DNA of 64,000 nucleotides from Bacteroidaceae bacterium HV4-6-C5C (GCA_007896885.1 VOIU01000002.1:62001-126000); one strand, 5' to 3'; positions 1-9,252 are shown, counted from the stretch's first letter. A program made the numbers and translations. Notes: generated from the letters alone by a model not told the origin.

Positions 1-615
1 TCCGTTTTCATGGTCTTCACCATCAGTTATTACGATAATAGTGCGTCCCACTCCTTCTTGAGGCGTAAAACTGTGTATACCTAAATCGATGGCTGAACTT
101 ATTGCCGTACCTTGTTTTGATATTAGGGAAGGATTGATGGATTCCAAAAACATTTTGGCAGAAATATAATCACTGGTGATTGGCAATTGGGTAAAAGCAT
201 CACCGGCAAATACAATCATGCCGACTTTATCATTGTCCATCTTGTCCACTAATTGCGCTACCAACCTTTTTGCTTTTTCCAAACGGCTTGGTTGAACGTC
301 TTGTGCCAGCATGGAATTAGAAATATCCAATGCTATCATCACTTCCACTCCTTTGCGTTTTACTTTTTCCAGTTTCGAACCGAACTGAGGTCGGGCAAGT
401 AATACGGCAAAAAGAGCTATAACCGAAAATAAGAGCCAAAATTTAACGTCAGGGCGATATTTAGATACATCAGGCATCAGCTGTGCCATCAGTTCCGGGT
501 CACCGAACTTACGTATGGCTTTTCTCCTTCGGTAATTAGAATATAAGTAGAATGCTACCAAGCAAGGTAACAATAACAGCAAATACAAATATGCAGGTTC
601 TTCAAATCGAAACAT
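1..615 (-). CDS. batB: BatB-like von Willebrand factor A membrane protein (C-terminus beyond left edge)
   Basis: The reading frame is open from an ATG at 615 to the left edge, giving 205 visible residues of a protein that is cut by the window. It starts MFRFEEPAYLYLLLLL, has two membrane segments near residues 8-24 and 58-73, then a VWA domain whose metal-binding (MIDAS) motif reads DISNSM. The neighbouring VWA gene upstream has the same plan, which is how BatA and BatB occur as paralogues in Bacteroidetes Bat operons, so this is called BatB by position. Bat proteins are linked to aerotolerance in Bacteroides, but their biochemical role is not established. It is the last visible gene of the minus-strand operon; batC/D/E would be expected beyond the edge. 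Confidence 0.88.
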   Translation of the reverse strand, partial: MFRFEEPAYLYLLLLLPCLVAFYLYSNYRRRKAIRKFGDPELMAQLMPDVSKYRPDVKFWLLFSVIALFAVLLARPQFGSKLEKVKRKGVEVMIALDISNSMLAQDVQPSRLEKAKRLVAQLVDKMDNDKVGMIVFAGDAFTQLPITSDYISAKMFLESINPSLISKQGTAISSAIDLGIHSFTPQEGVGRTIIVITDGEDHENG

Positions 616-681
616 TTTATTCTACAATTAAACGATTTACTAACTTCCCGGTAATTGTCAGGCTTAATTTCACTAATTTGC

Positions 682-1665
682 TTATGGTATTTTCTTTAAA
701 ACGGTATTACGTAACAATACCTCAAGCAAAATGCATAAAAAAGCCATTACGGCAAACCATTGATACTCTTCTTTACGCTTGCTATACTCTTTTACATTAA
801 GTTTTGTTTTTTCCAGTTTATCAATTTCATGATAAACCTCTTTCAACTTAGATGTACTCGTGGCCCGGAAATAATTACCATCTGTTGTTCCGGCTATTTG
901 AGTCAACGTATTTTCATCTATTTCCACAGGCATATTGATATACTGTACGGTACCCGCTACAGGATAAGGATAAGGCGCAGTACCGTTTGTTCCCACACCA
1001 ATTGTATAGATCCTTATACCAAAACTCTTGGCTATTTCAGCACCAGTCAATGGAGAGATATCACCTTTATTGTTTGTTCCGTCCGTCAGCAATATAATAA
1101 CTTTCGATTTAGCTTTACTGTCTTTCAGACGACTCACTGCATTAGCAATGCCCATTCCGATTGCTGTTCCGTCTTCTACAAGTCCGCAACGAACATTCTT
1201 TACCATATTTAATAGCACTGCATGATCAACAGTCAGAGGGCATTGAGTAAAACTCTCTCCTGCAAACAACGTTATGCCAATATTATCGTTAGGACGTCCG
1301 TTGATAAATTCGGCAGCAACATCTTTTGCAGCTTCCAGACGGTTAGGCTTCAAATCTTCAGCTAACATACTAGTTGAGACGTCGACTGCCAACATGATGT
1401 CAATACCTTCAATTTCGCTATTTTGCCAACTGTTTGTTGTTTGAGGGCGAGCGAGTATAATAATAATTAAGACTAGAGCTATGATTCGTAATGCAAAAGG
1501 AGCATGCAGTAGATAATTCCTAAAACTTTTAGGAGTATGTGCGTACACACGTGCATCGGATATTTGAAGAGTTGCTTCATTTTTCTTCCGCTTCATAATA
1601 TACCAAACAATGTAAGGTATTAGCAGAAGAAGTAAAAACAAATATTCAGCATTGGCAAAAACCAT
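682..1665 (-). CDS. batA: BatA, VWA-domain aerotolerance membrane protein
   Basis: The protein has 327 residues. Membrane segments lie near 8-24 and 57-73, a VWA domain follows with the MIDAS motif DVSTSM at 95-100 (D95, S97, S99), and a last hydrophobic segment sits near 305-322. This is the BatA architecture: a VWA domain held at the inner membrane and probably exposed to the periplasm. It lies 40 bases downstream of the 357-residue membrane protein gene and 66 bases upstream of batB, on one strand, so the genes are probably co-transcribed. Its length and intact MIDAS suggest a functional gene. The role in oxygen tolerance is known for the family; the ligand is unknown. Confidence 0.9.
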   Translation of the reverse strand: MVFANAEYLFLLLLLIPYIVWYIMKRKKNEATLQISDARVYAHTPKSFRNYLLHAPFALRIIALVLIIIILARPQTTNSWQNSEIEGIDIMLAVDVSTSMLAEDLKPNRLEAAKDVAAEFINGRPNDNIGITLFAGESFTQCPLTVDHAVLLNMVKNVRCGLVEDGTAIGMGIANAVSRLKDSKAKSKVIILLTDGTNNKGDISPLTGAEIAKSFGIRIYTIGVGTNGTAPYPYPVAGTVQYINMPVEIDENTLTQIAGTTDGNYFRATSTSKLKEVYHEIDKLEKTKLNVKEYSKRKEEYQWFAVMAFLCILLEVLLRNTVLKKIP

Positions 1666-1705
1666 GATAACTTCTGTTTAAGAGTTTATTGTTTTTCAAA
1701 AAACA

Positions 1706-2779
1706 TCAAGAAAAATAATTGTATACCTGCAGACCTATGTAGATGAGTGAGCCGACAATTGCTGCTACTAATATGGCAATGCCTGAACCCAATATGATTT
1801 TCGTTCGCAATGAACGTTTTTCTACAATGGTAATTTCAGTCGGTTCCGGTTTGGCATTCTCATCTTCCTGAGCTTTTGTTTCATTCACGAAATCTACTGC
1901 ACTGATTAAGTTGGCGTCATTCTCATTCATCAAAGGATTATGCTTGGCAAACTTCACTAAATCGGAAGTTTGGAATAGCAATCTCAAGTCATTAATAGCC
2001 TCTTTATCATTAAATTCAATCAATTTATCAATAATTTCAGAAGATGTCATTTCCATTGCATTAAAGCCAAATCTTTCCCTTATATATGTACGAATGGCGT
2101 CTGTAAGCTCTGTGTAATACTCTTTCGCAAGCCCGTGTTGCCAGGCTTTTTCGCTTTTAATTCGTTCTATCTCTTTAAGTGCTTGCTGGTGAGGAGGTAA
2201 TTTCGGTTCCACTTTAATCTTACGTATGATCGGCTTATTATCACGAATACGCTTGATTAGATAGACTAATAGTATTATGAAAGGAGCAAAAAGTATAATG
2301 CATGCTATTACGCCGTACCAATCACTCCACACGAACGGAGCATTCATAACGGCCTTAGGACCAAAGAATTTATCAGCATGCACAGTATCTACAGGCATGG
2401 AGTAAACTTTCAGCGCCAAAGCTTTCGAATAATAAGGCTTATTATCTATCATGACCTTCATTGGAGGTAAATAGTAAAGAGCCGAATCAAATGAAGTGAT
2501 GGTATATTCCTGAGTGATCATCATGCGTTTACGATCATTCAAATATTGTGTATCCTGTTTGGCTACATCGATTAATTCGACACCTTTTATTAGAGTGTCC
2601 TTATAAATAGGAAATATAGCCCGTCTGTTCGCATCCACAGACACTTGTAATTTGATTTTTGCTTGCTCTCCAATGAGGATTTGCAAAGAATCAATAGAAG
2701 CATCTACAGTGACGGACTGTCCGAAGGCTTTAATTGCAATCAAGCCAAACAGCGAAACCAGAAATAAACACTTTCTCAT
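1706..2779 (-). CDS. Bat-operon membrane protein, BatD-like (function unknown)
   Basis: The protein has 357 residues. It begins with a signal peptide (MRKCLFLVSLFGLIAIKAFG), followed by a beta-rich periplasmic region to about residue 150, a membrane segment near 153-173, a charged cytoplasmic helical region, and a second membrane segment near 328-350. The extracytoplasmic part has the feel of the BatD immunoglobulin-like repeats, but the protein is shorter than true BatD. It sits between the DUF58 gene (6 bases upstream) and batA. Tight spacing argues that it belongs to the MoxR-DUF58-VWA complex, perhaps as a membrane scaffold. That role is inference from context only. Confidence 0.72.
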   Translation of the reverse strand: MRKCLFLVSLFGLIAIKAFGQSVTVDASIDSLQILIGEQAKIKLQVSVDANRRAIFPIYKDTLIKGVELIDVAKQDTQYLNDRKRMMITQEYTITSFDSALYYLPPMKVMIDNKPYYSKALALKVYSMPVDTVHADKFFGPKAVMNAPFVWSDWYGVIACIILFAPFIILLVYLIKRIRDNKPIIRKIKVEPKLPPHQQALKEIERIKSEKAWQHGLAKEYYTELTDAIRTYIRERFGFNAMEMTSSEIIDKLIEFNDKEAINDLRLLFQTSDLVKFAKHNPLMNENDANLISAVDFVNETKAQEDENAKPEPTEITIVEKRSLRTKIILGSGIAILVAAIVGSLIYIGLQVYNYFS

Positions 2780-2785
2780 TTTCAG

Positions 2786-3655
2786 TTAATTTCGTTTTGC
2801 AAACAAGTTCATCAATGCTTTTACATAATCCTGATCCGTACGGACCGAAACATTATCCACATTGCTTTTCGTGAATGTTTCGCTCAATGCAGATTGCTTG
2901 TTTGCCCACCAATCATGATGGGCTCGGCGTACAGCCTTGGAGGACGTATCAATCCATTGCTCGTGACCTGTTTCGGCATCTTTTATTTTGATCAGCCCTA
3001 TTGCCGGAAGTTCCTCTACACGCCGGTCGTAAACCTGAATAGCTACCACGTCATGCTTGCGGTTTGCAATAGTCAAGGGATTTTTAAAATCCTGCTGATC
3101 GATGAAATCGGACAAAACAAAAGTTGTGCAACGCCGCTTCATCACATTTGTGAGGTACTCCAATCCTGCACCGATATTGGTTCGCCTGCTTTCAGCCTTG
3201 AAATCAATAAGTTCCCGGATGATATATAAGATATGTTTGCGTCCTTTTTTCGGTGGAATAAACTTTTCAATATGATCGGAAAAGAAAATGACTCCAATCT
3301 TATCGTTGTTTTGAATCGCAGAGAAAGCAAGAGTAGCAGCAATTTCAGTCACCATATCTTTTTTCATCTGTTTTACTGTTCCGAATTCCAAACTACCGGA
3401 AACATCCACCAATAACATCACAGTCAATTCGCGCTCTTCTTCAAATACCTTTATATAAGGTTTATTAAAGCGGGCGGTAACATTCCAGTCGATGTCACGT
3501 ATATCATCACCAAACTGATATTCACGAACTTCGGAAAAAGCCATACCCCTACCCTTAAATGCAGAATGGTATTGCCCCGCGAAAATATTGTTCGATAACC
3601 CACGGGTCTTTATTTCAATTTGGCGTACTTTCTTCAGCAGATCACTTGTTTCCAT
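2786..3655 (-). CDS. DUF58 family protein of the Bat operon
   Basis: The protein has 289 residues and no signal peptide or membrane segment. It carries the DUF58 signature FGDDIRDIDWNVTAR at about 48-62, followed by a VWA-like core with DVSGS at 84-88 that could bind a metal. DUF58 proteins are constant partners of MoxR ATPases and VWA membrane proteins, which is the arrangement here. The ATG at 3655 puts the DUF58 signature at its usual distance from the N-terminus. The stop is 6 bases before the next gene. The 169-base gap to moxR upstream shows no clear promoter or terminator. Confidence 0.9.
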   Translation of the reverse strand: METSDLLKKVRQIEIKTRGLSNNIFAGQYHSAFKGRGMAFSEVREYQFGDDIRDIDWNVTARFNKPYIKVFEEERELTVMLLVDVSGSLEFGTVKQMKKDMVTEIAATLAFSAIQNNDKIGVIFFSDHIEKFIPPKKGRKHILYIIRELIDFKAESRRTNIGAGLEYLTNVMKRRCTTFVLSDFIDQQDFKNPLTIANRKHDVVAIQVYDRRVEELPAIGLIKIKDAETGHEQWIDTSSKAVRRAHHDWWANKQSALSETFTKSNVDNVSVRTDQDYVKALMNLFAKRN

Positions 3656-3824
3656 TTGTACATGAATAAAAACTTATCAAATAAGTATTAAATACTCGGT
3701 AATATCCCAATAAAACAGCACGGAAATTGTATAAAGCATTTCAATGACACTTCCCAGTACATTTCCTGCTTCTTATATTTATAAGAAATCAGAATATTGC
3801 CGCAATTTTCAACTGACTGAAAAA

Positions 3825-4820
3825 TCAGGGTACTTCTATTTTATTTAAAATCTTGCTAACGATTTCATCCGAAGTCAAGTTGCTTGCTTCAGCCTCGTAA
3901 GTCAGTCCGATACGATGACGTAATACGTCGTGTGCAACGGCACGAACATCTTCCGGAATAACATACCCACGTCGTTTAATAAATGCATAAGCGCGAGCTG
4001 CAAGAGCCAGATTTATCGACGCACGTGGTGAACCTCCGAAACCAATCATACCCTTCAGTTCCTTCAAATCATACTTATCGGGATAACGGGTGGCAAAAAC
4101 AATATCAACAATATACCGTTCAATTTTCTCGTCAAGATATACTTGGCGAACAACTTTACGGGCTTCTATTATTTCCTCTGCTTTTAAGATAGGTTTCACG
4201 TTGAAGCTTTCTCCGCTAATATTTTGACGGATGATCAACTTCTCTTCTTCCAACTTAGGATAATCGATAACAACCTTAAGCATGAAACGGTCGACCTGCG
4301 CTTCCGGCAATGGATAGGTACCTTCCTGCTCAATCGGGTTCTGGGTAGCAAGCACCAAAAAAGGCTCGGGCAATTGGAATGTTTCTCTACCGATAGTAAC
4401 TTGACGTTCTTGCATGGCTTCAAGCAAAGCACTCTGTACTTTAGCAGGAGCACGGTTTATTTCATCCGCTAAAACGAAATTAGCAAAAACAGGGCCCTTC
4501 TTTATATGGAAAACCTCATCTTTAGGACTATATACCATAGTACCTATAACGTCAGCAGGAAGTAAATCCGGTGTAAACTGAACACGGCTATAATGAGCTT
4601 CAATCAGAGAAGCCAACGTTTTAATCGCTAAAGTTTTTGCCAATCCGGGGACTCCTTCCAAAAGTACATGACCATCAGACAACAAACCGATCAGTAATGA
4701 TTCCACCAAATGTTTTTGTCCCACAATAACTTGATCCATTCCCGTAACGAGATTGGTAACGAAAGCACTTTGCCTTTCTATCCGCTCGTTCAACTCGCGG
4801 ATATCAATTGTTTCAGCCAT
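3825..4820 (-). CDS. MoxR-family AAA+ ATPase
   Basis: The protein has 331 residues, the normal MoxR length. Walker A reads GVPGLAKT at 56-63 and Walker B with the following residues LADEIN at 117-122; the sensor-type sequence ATQNPIEQEGTYPLPEAQ follows. MoxR ATPases act as chaperone-like remodelling enzymes, often with VWA proteins that recruit a substrate or metal. It is the first gene of the Bat operon, and a Bacteroides-type promoter lies about 70 bases upstream. Cytoplasmic; no signal peptide. The product is clear, the substrate unknown. Confidence 0.93.
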   Translation of the reverse strand: MAETIDIRELNERIERQSAFVTNLVTGMDQVIVGQKHLVESLLIGLLSDGHVLLEGVPGLAKTLAIKTLASLIEAHYSRVQFTPDLLPADVIGTMVYSPKDEVFHIKKGPVFANFVLADEINRAPAKVQSALLEAMQERQVTIGRETFQLPEPFLVLATQNPIEQEGTYPLPEAQVDRFMLKVVIDYPKLEEEKLIIRQNISGESFNVKPILKAEEIIEARKVVRQVYLDEKIERYIVDIVFATRYPDKYDLKELKGMIGFGGSPRASINLALAARAYAFIKRRGYVIPEDVRAVAHDVLRHRIGLTYEAEASNLTSDEIVSKILNKIEVP

Positions 4821-4886
4821 AAATCACTATATTTTATTGTTTAATTTCTAGTTATCGGTATGTACCGTATTTTTCTTATTCGCGTT

Positions 4887-4917
4887 CAAAAGTACACGAA
4901 TAAATTAACCATACCAA
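4887..4917 (-). promoter_or_regulatory. Predicted Bacteroides-type promoter of the Bat operon
   Basis: On the minus strand TTGG (4917-4914) is followed after exactly 19 bases by TACTTTTG (4894-4887), matching the Bacteroides -33 TTTG / -7 TAnnTTTG pattern with one change in the -33 box. Transcription would begin near 4880, about 60 bases before the moxR ATG. Confidence 0.6.
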
Positions 4918-4984
4918 CTAATTTTTATTAAAAAACTATTAGATTAAACTACTTTTATAGAGTTTAGTAGTTATAAATTATTGA

Positions 4985-6322
4985 TTACTTTTGAACCAAT
5001 TCGGGTATTTTTATTTTGGTACCATAAGGTACATGGTCCGGATCCTTAATGATATCCCGATTATATTTCACAATATACGTCCACAAGTTCTTTGAACCAT
5101 AGAATTGAAGGGACACCTTCGTCAAGCTCTCATCCCGTTGGATAGTATAAGTTATCTTAGTCCCGGCTATTTTATATTGCGACGGATCAAGTGTTGAAGG
5201 CTTGACGTTAACACTTTTTTTACTACCTGTCACTTTATTATTTTCAACATGAGAAGTTACCGGTTTATTTTCAGCTTTAAGAGCTGGCTCTTGCTTACGC
5301 AATACAACCGTGCGCTCTTTTACTACGGGGGGCTTTGAAGATACTTCAGAGACTTTTCTTGTTATGCTGTCACCGCGCTCCGAACCCATGGAATCTAGTT
5401 GTGCCGTTTTTTTTACGGGTGCTTTATTGGCCACAGGTTTTGCTATATTTTTAGGAGCAGGCTTTGACATAAAATCATCACTAATTTCCGGATAATACAT
5501 GAAAGCGATTGCGCCACCGCATAACAGTACCACTAAAACTATGATGGAAATGAAATATTTCATAGCAGATGAATCCCGATGACCGCCGTATTCATATTGT
5601 GCTGAATCGCTTTCGCCATCCTGATCATCAATTACGTATTGAGATTTTTTTGCTTGAATAGTTTCAACCGCTGGCTTTATTGGCGTAACAGGCTCTATTT
5701 TCGGGGAGGCTTCCTGCTTTTCTGTAGCCGATTGCTCTTGTCCTATAATAGACTCGGAAGCTAACTCTGTGGTTGGCTCGGGTTTATTTTCATCACCTCT
5801 GGCTTCCATATAAATTATATCGGAGCCTACAGCCTCTTCTTTTAATCTGTTTACCTGCTCTTCTTTAATTGCAGGTGATTGGGGCTGAATAACTACTTCT
5901 TCTTCCACTTTTGGACTATCCGGATCTGTATCAATACCCTCATTATCGTCCAAATCATCGGCAAAGCCATTCTCTAAAGGGGTATTTTCAAGAGTGATAT
6001 CATCATTCAGCACAACCGTATCGAAATGAGAAAATGGTTTGTTAATGACATCTCTCAGCGTAGCATCAGGAGTAAAGGAAATTTTTGTATGCCCTTGAAT
6101 TTCAAAACGCTCACCAGTGTTTACATTTACACTTTCCCTACTGTCAACTTCTATGAGCTTGAATGCACCAAGTCCTTTGATTTTTACATATTTATCTTTC
6201 TCAAGTGCTTCTTCGATCAACAAAAAAAATTCTTTCACAAAGCTTTCGGCATTCCTTTTACTCATTCCGTGAGACTCTGCGAGTAAGGCTATTAAGTTCT
6301 GCAAATTCAATTTTTCGTCCAT
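4985..6322 (-). CDS. Membrane protein with N-terminal HU/IHF-like domain and C-terminal LysM domain
   Basis: The protein has 445 residues. Residues 1-95 are an HU/IHF-type DNA-binding fold (GLGAFKLIEV around 50-59, with a TGERFEI arm). An acidic, low-complexity linker follows to about 250, then one membrane segment near 256-275, a basic proline-rich stretch, and a LysM domain near 395-443 that should bind peptidoglycan. There is no signal peptide, so the HU-like part is cytoplasmic and the LysM part periplasmic, and one chain could span from nucleoid to wall. It lies 30 bases downstream of a short HU-type gene. The domain reading is strong; the function is not known to me. Confidence 0.82.
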   Translation of the reverse strand: MDEKLNLQNLIALLAESHGMSKRNAESFVKEFFLLIEEALEKDKYVKIKGLGAFKLIEVDSRESVNVNTGERFEIQGHTKISFTPDATLRDVINKPFSHFDTVVLNDDITLENTPLENGFADDLDDNEGIDTDPDSPKVEEEVVIQPQSPAIKEEQVNRLKEEAVGSDIIYMEARGDENKPEPTTELASESIIGQEQSATEKQEASPKIEPVTPIKPAVETIQAKKSQYVIDDQDGESDSAQYEYGGHRDSSAMKYFISIIVLVVLLCGGAIAFMYYPEISDDFMSKPAPKNIAKPVANKAPVKKTAQLDSMGSERGDSITRKVSEVSSKPPVVKERTVVLRKQEPALKAENKPVTSHVENNKVTGSKKSVNVKPSTLDPSQYKIAGTKITYTIQRDESLTKVSLQFYGSKNLWTYIVKYNRDIIKDPDHVPYGTKIKIPELVQK

Positions 6323-6352
6323 AGTAGAAAGTATTAAATGTAAGAGGAAAAG

Positions 6353-6625
6353 CTATTTAAATTTATCTTTTAATCCAGGGCTGGGTTTAAATGATAGAAC
6401 CAATTTGGGTGGTACCAACATTCTGATTTTGCTCACGGGATTTACCGATATGCGCTCCGCTTTTTTTCTCACCTCGAATGTACCGAAACCTTGGGCAGAT
6501 ATGGCATTACCATCCGATAGTTGATTTGTAATTTCAGTAAGTAAAGCTGAAATTATATCCGAAGTATCTTTTGTTGTGTATCCCAGTCTGCGGGATAATT
6601 CCGAAGTAAATTCTTTATTATTCAT
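6353..6625 (-). CDS. HU/IHF-family DNA-binding protein
   Basis: The protein has 90 residues, the classic HU/IHF size. It has an N-terminal helical dimerisation region and the GFGTFEVRKKAERISVNP segment at about 45-62, which corresponds to the DNA-binding arm. It would bind and bend DNA as a dimer. It is followed after 30 bases by the larger gene that fuses the same fold to a membrane anchor and LysM domain, so the pair probably came from duplication. rimO lies 63 bases upstream on the same strand. Which HU/IHF paralogue it is cannot be told from the sequence alone. Confidence 0.9.
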   Translation of the reverse strand: MNNKEFTSELSRRLGYTTKDTSDIISALLTEITNQLSDGNAISAQGFGTFEVRKKAERISVNPVSKIRMLVPPKLVLSFKPSPGLKDKFK

Positions 6626-6688
6626 CCCTCAATCAATAAAATAATATCCCAATAAGCTATATTTTGCCTTTTCAAAGCATAGAAACAA

Positions 6689-7987
6689 TCATGCCAGATG
6701 TCCGAAGAGATCATAATCATCAGCTCCGGTTATTTCCACTTGATAAAAGTTCCCTATTTTCAGTTCGTTTTCACTGCGTTCGACCAACACCTCCGGATCC
6801 ACCTCGGGAGAATCGAATTCCGACCTTCCTATATAATAATCACCTTCTATGCGGTCGATGATAACTTTTATTTGCGAACCGATCTTTGCAGCGCCCAATT
6901 CCGATGATATTTCTTGCTGGATAGCCATGATTTCATTCAATCTGGACTGTTTTACATCCTGCGGAATATCATCTTTAAAATGTTTGGCAGCATAAGTACC
7001 TTCTTCTTCCGAATACGCAAAAGCTCCCATTCTATCGAAACGGACTTTGCGAACAAACTCTTTCAACTCTTCGAATTCGGCATCGGTTTCTCCCGGATAG
7101 CCGACGATCAACGTTGTACGCAAATGAATGCCCGGCACTTCTTTCCGAAACTGTTCCATTAGCTTATAAGTCTCTTCCTTGGTCACATGACGGCGCATTC
7201 TATCTAACATACGGTCGCTGACATGTTGTAGCGCAATATCCATATATTTGCATACATTGTCACGTTCACGCATCACCCTGAACAAATCAGTCGGGAAGTT
7301 CGCCGGATAAGCATAATGAAGCCTTATCCATTCCACACCCGGCACATCCGATATACGTTCAATCAATTCGGGAAGCATTTGCTTCTTGTATAAATCCACC
7401 CCATAATAGGTAAGTTCCTGAGCTATGACCTGGAATTCTTTTACACCTTTACTTACTAAATATCGGACTTCATCTACAATTTCCTCCATCGGACGTGATA
7501 CATGATTTCCGGTAATGATCGGAATAGCGCAATACGCGCACATACGATTACAACCTTCCGATATTTTTAGGTATGCATAATGTTTTGGAGTAGTCAAAGT
7601 ACGTTCAAAAGGCATTTCCTTATGATGTGCCTTTCCCAAATCATCAATCAACGCATTCCAGTTGAATTTACCATAAAACTTATCCACCTGCGGTATTTCA
7701 GCTTCGAGTTCCCTTAGATAACGTTGTGACAGGCACCCCATTACAAAAAGTTTCTCCAGACGCCCTTCTTCTTTGGCCTGAGCAAATTCCAGAATCATAT
7801 TGACTGATTCCTCTTTTGCATCCCCAATAAATCCACATGTATTAATAACGGCTATTTCGCCCTCAGGCTTTTCCGTATCATGAGTTACTTTATATCCTAT
7901 CTGCCCCAGTTCGTGCATTAAACGTTCCGAATCCACAAGATTTTTAGAACATCCCAACGTCACAATATCAATCGTCTTTTTTCTCAT
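6689..7987 (-). CDS. rimO: Ribosomal protein S12 methylthiotransferase RimO (radical SAM)
   Basis: The protein has 432 residues. The N-terminal UPF0004 domain holds cluster cysteines at C13, C51 and C85, and the radical SAM motif is C146-N-R-M-C150-A-Y-C153. A C-terminal TRAM domain completes the RimO/MiaB architecture. The start MRKKTIDIVTLGCSKNLVDS has GCSKN, as in RimO, rather than the GCQMN of MiaB. RimO adds a methylthio group to the conserved aspartate of ribosomal protein S12 using two iron-sulphur clusters. It begins 2 bases after the ftsY stop, so the two genes are translationally close and probably co-transcribed. Confidence 0.95.
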   Translation of the reverse strand: MRKKTIDIVTLGCSKNLVDSERLMHELGQIGYKVTHDTEKPEGEIAVINTCGFIGDAKEESVNMILEFAQAKEEGRLEKLFVMGCLSQRYLRELEAEIPQVDKFYGKFNWNALIDDLGKAHHKEMPFERTLTTPKHYAYLKISEGCNRMCAYCAIPIITGNHVSRPMEEIVDEVRYLVSKGVKEFQVIAQELTYYGVDLYKKQMLPELIERISDVPGVEWIRLHYAYPANFPTDLFRVMRERDNVCKYMDIALQHVSDRMLDRMRRHVTKEETYKLMEQFRKEVPGIHLRTTLIVGYPGETDAEFEELKEFVRKVRFDRMGAFAYSEEEGTYAAKHFKDDIPQDVKQSRLNEIMAIQQEISSELGAAKIGSQIKVIIDRIEGDYYIGRSEFDSPEVDPEVLVERSENELKIGNFYQVEITGADDYDLFGHLA

Positions 7988-7989
7988 TC

Positions 7990-8943
7990 TTACTTGCCAA
8001 ACAGTGAATCAACAAATTCTTTCTTTCTGAAGACTTGTAAATCTTCAATTCCTTCACCCAATCCAATATATTTCACTGGAATTTTAAACTGATCCGAAAT
8101 GCCAATAACGACTCCACCTTTTGCAGTACCGTCTAGTTTGGTAATAGCTAAAGCCGACACTTCAGTAGCCAATGTAAATTGCTTGGCTTGTTCAAAAGCG
8201 TTTTGTCCTGTAGAACCATCCAATACCAATAAAACTTCATTGGGAGCATCTGCTACCACTTTTTTCATGACATTCTTTATTTTGGTAAGCTCGTTCATTA
8301 AGCCGACCTTGTTGTGCAAACGACCGGCTGTATCGATGATAACCACATCCGCCTGATTGGCGACTGCAGAACTAAGGGTATCAAAAGCGACTGAAGCAGG
8401 GTCAGCGCCCATTTTCTGTTTGATAACGGGTACTCCCACCCGATCACCCCATATATCCAGCTGTTCAACGGCAGCAGCGCGAAATGTATCGGCTGCTCCA
8501 AGATAAACTGATTTTCCGGCTTTTTTAAATTGGTAGGCTAACTTACCTATAGTCGTTGTTTTACCCACTCCATTCACGCCTACAACCATTATTACATAAG
8601 GTTTATTCTGGATTGGAGCTTCAAAATCATCTACATCTTCCGAGTTGTTTTCTGTCAATAAGTCAGCTATCTCGTCACGCAGAATAACATCAAGTTCTTG
8701 AGCGTTCATATACTTTTCAGAAGAAGCTCTTTTTTCAATGCGTCGGATAATGTTTAGGGTGGTTTCCACGCCTACATCCGAAGTAATCAACACTTCTTCC
8801 AGATTATCCAATACTTCATCGTCAATCCTCGATTTTCCGGCTACAGCACGAGCTATTTTACCGAACACGCTTTCCTTTGTTTTGGACAATCCTTTATCTA
8901 AAGTTTCTTTCTTTTCTTTTGAGAAAAAACTAAAAAATCCCAT
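7990..8943 (-). CDS. ftsY: Signal recognition particle receptor FtsY
   Basis: The protein has 317 residues with a helical N domain and a GTPase domain: G1 GVNGVGKTTT at 122-131, DTAGR at 204-208, and TKLDG from 268. FtsY docks SRP-ribosome complexes at the inner membrane and hydrolyses GTP with Ffh. The acidic A domain found in E. coli FtsY is absent and the protein starts MGFFSFFSKEKKE, a short membrane-targeting helix typical of this phylum. It heads the ftsY-rimO-HU gene run; a -7-like box lies about 35 bases upstream and a terminator separates it from the ribosomal protein operon. Confidence 0.96.
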   Translation of the reverse strand: MGFFSFFSKEKKETLDKGLSKTKESVFGKIARAVAGKSRIDDEVLDNLEEVLITSDVGVETTLNIIRRIEKRASSEKYMNAQELDVILRDEIADLLTENNSEDVDDFEAPIQNKPYVIMVVGVNGVGKTTTIGKLAYQFKKAGKSVYLGAADTFRAAAVEQLDIWGDRVGVPVIKQKMGADPASVAFDTLSSAVANQADVVIIDTAGRLHNKVGLMNELTKIKNVMKKVVADAPNEVLLVLDGSTGQNAFEQAKQFTLATEVSALAITKLDGTAKGGVVIGISDQFKIPVKYIGLGEGIEDLQVFRKKEFVDSLFGK

Positions 8944-8974
8944 ATTCTAAGCTGTTATATAATGCATTATGGTA

Positions 8975-8982
8975 CAAAGATA
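8975..8982 (-). promoter_or_regulatory. Candidate -7 box for ftsY
   Basis: TATCTTTG on the minus strand matches TAnnTTTG exactly and lies 31 bases before the ftsY ATG. A TTTG at 9002-8999 is 16 bases upstream, shorter than the usual 19-21 spacing, so the -33 assignment is weak. Confidence 0.45.
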
Positions 8983-9020
8983 TAATAAAGTAATGAAACA
9001 AACAGAATAAAGTAGCATAA

Positions 9021-9062
9021 AAAAATCTCCTTGGCGGCATTGTAACCACCAAGGAGATTTTT
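9021..9062 (-). terminator. Rho-independent terminator after the rpmB-rpmG-DUF4295 operon
   Basis: A 14-base arm at 9021-9034 (AAAAATCTCCTTGG) pairs perfectly with 9049-9062 around a 14-base loop. The A-rich left flank gives a U tract in the minus-strand transcript. It lies 21 bases past the DUF4295 stop and isolates that operon from ftsY; the symmetric A/T flanks mean it could work in both directions. Confidence 0.85.
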
Positions 9063-9082
9063 CATTATTTTCAATAAATATC

Positions 9083-9241
9083 TTATTTTTTGAAAAAATC
9101 CTGTACTTTTTCGTTAGGTACCATTTGTTCGTCAAAAACATAGGCCCCAGTTTTAGGAGATTTCACCATCTTAATTACTTTCGTATAAGAGCGACCCTCC
9201 TTAGTACCTTCGTGCAAACTTGCTACTGTTTTCTTTGCCAT
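9083..9241 (-). CDS. DUF4295 small protein
   Basis: An ATG at 9241 opens a 52-codon gene starting MAKKTVASLHEGTKEG and ending VQDFFKK. I recognise it as the DUF4295 family, a small lysine-rich protein encoded right after rpmG in Bacteroidales. It lies 11 bases downstream of rpmG, is followed by a strong terminator, and shares the basic character of its ribosomal neighbours, so a ribosome-associated role is plausible but inferred. It is too short for many gene finders and overlaps spurious frames on the same strand. Confidence 0.88.
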   Translation of the reverse strand: MAKKTVASLHEGTKEGRSYTKVIKMVKSPKTGAYVFDEQMVPNEKVQDFFKK

Positions 9242-9252
9242 GGGTAATTCGC

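Noticed and set aside
8947..9141. Frame overlapping the DUF4295 gene and its terminator
   Set aside because: It runs through a perfect terminator hairpin and through DUF4295 in another frame; composition is not protein-like.
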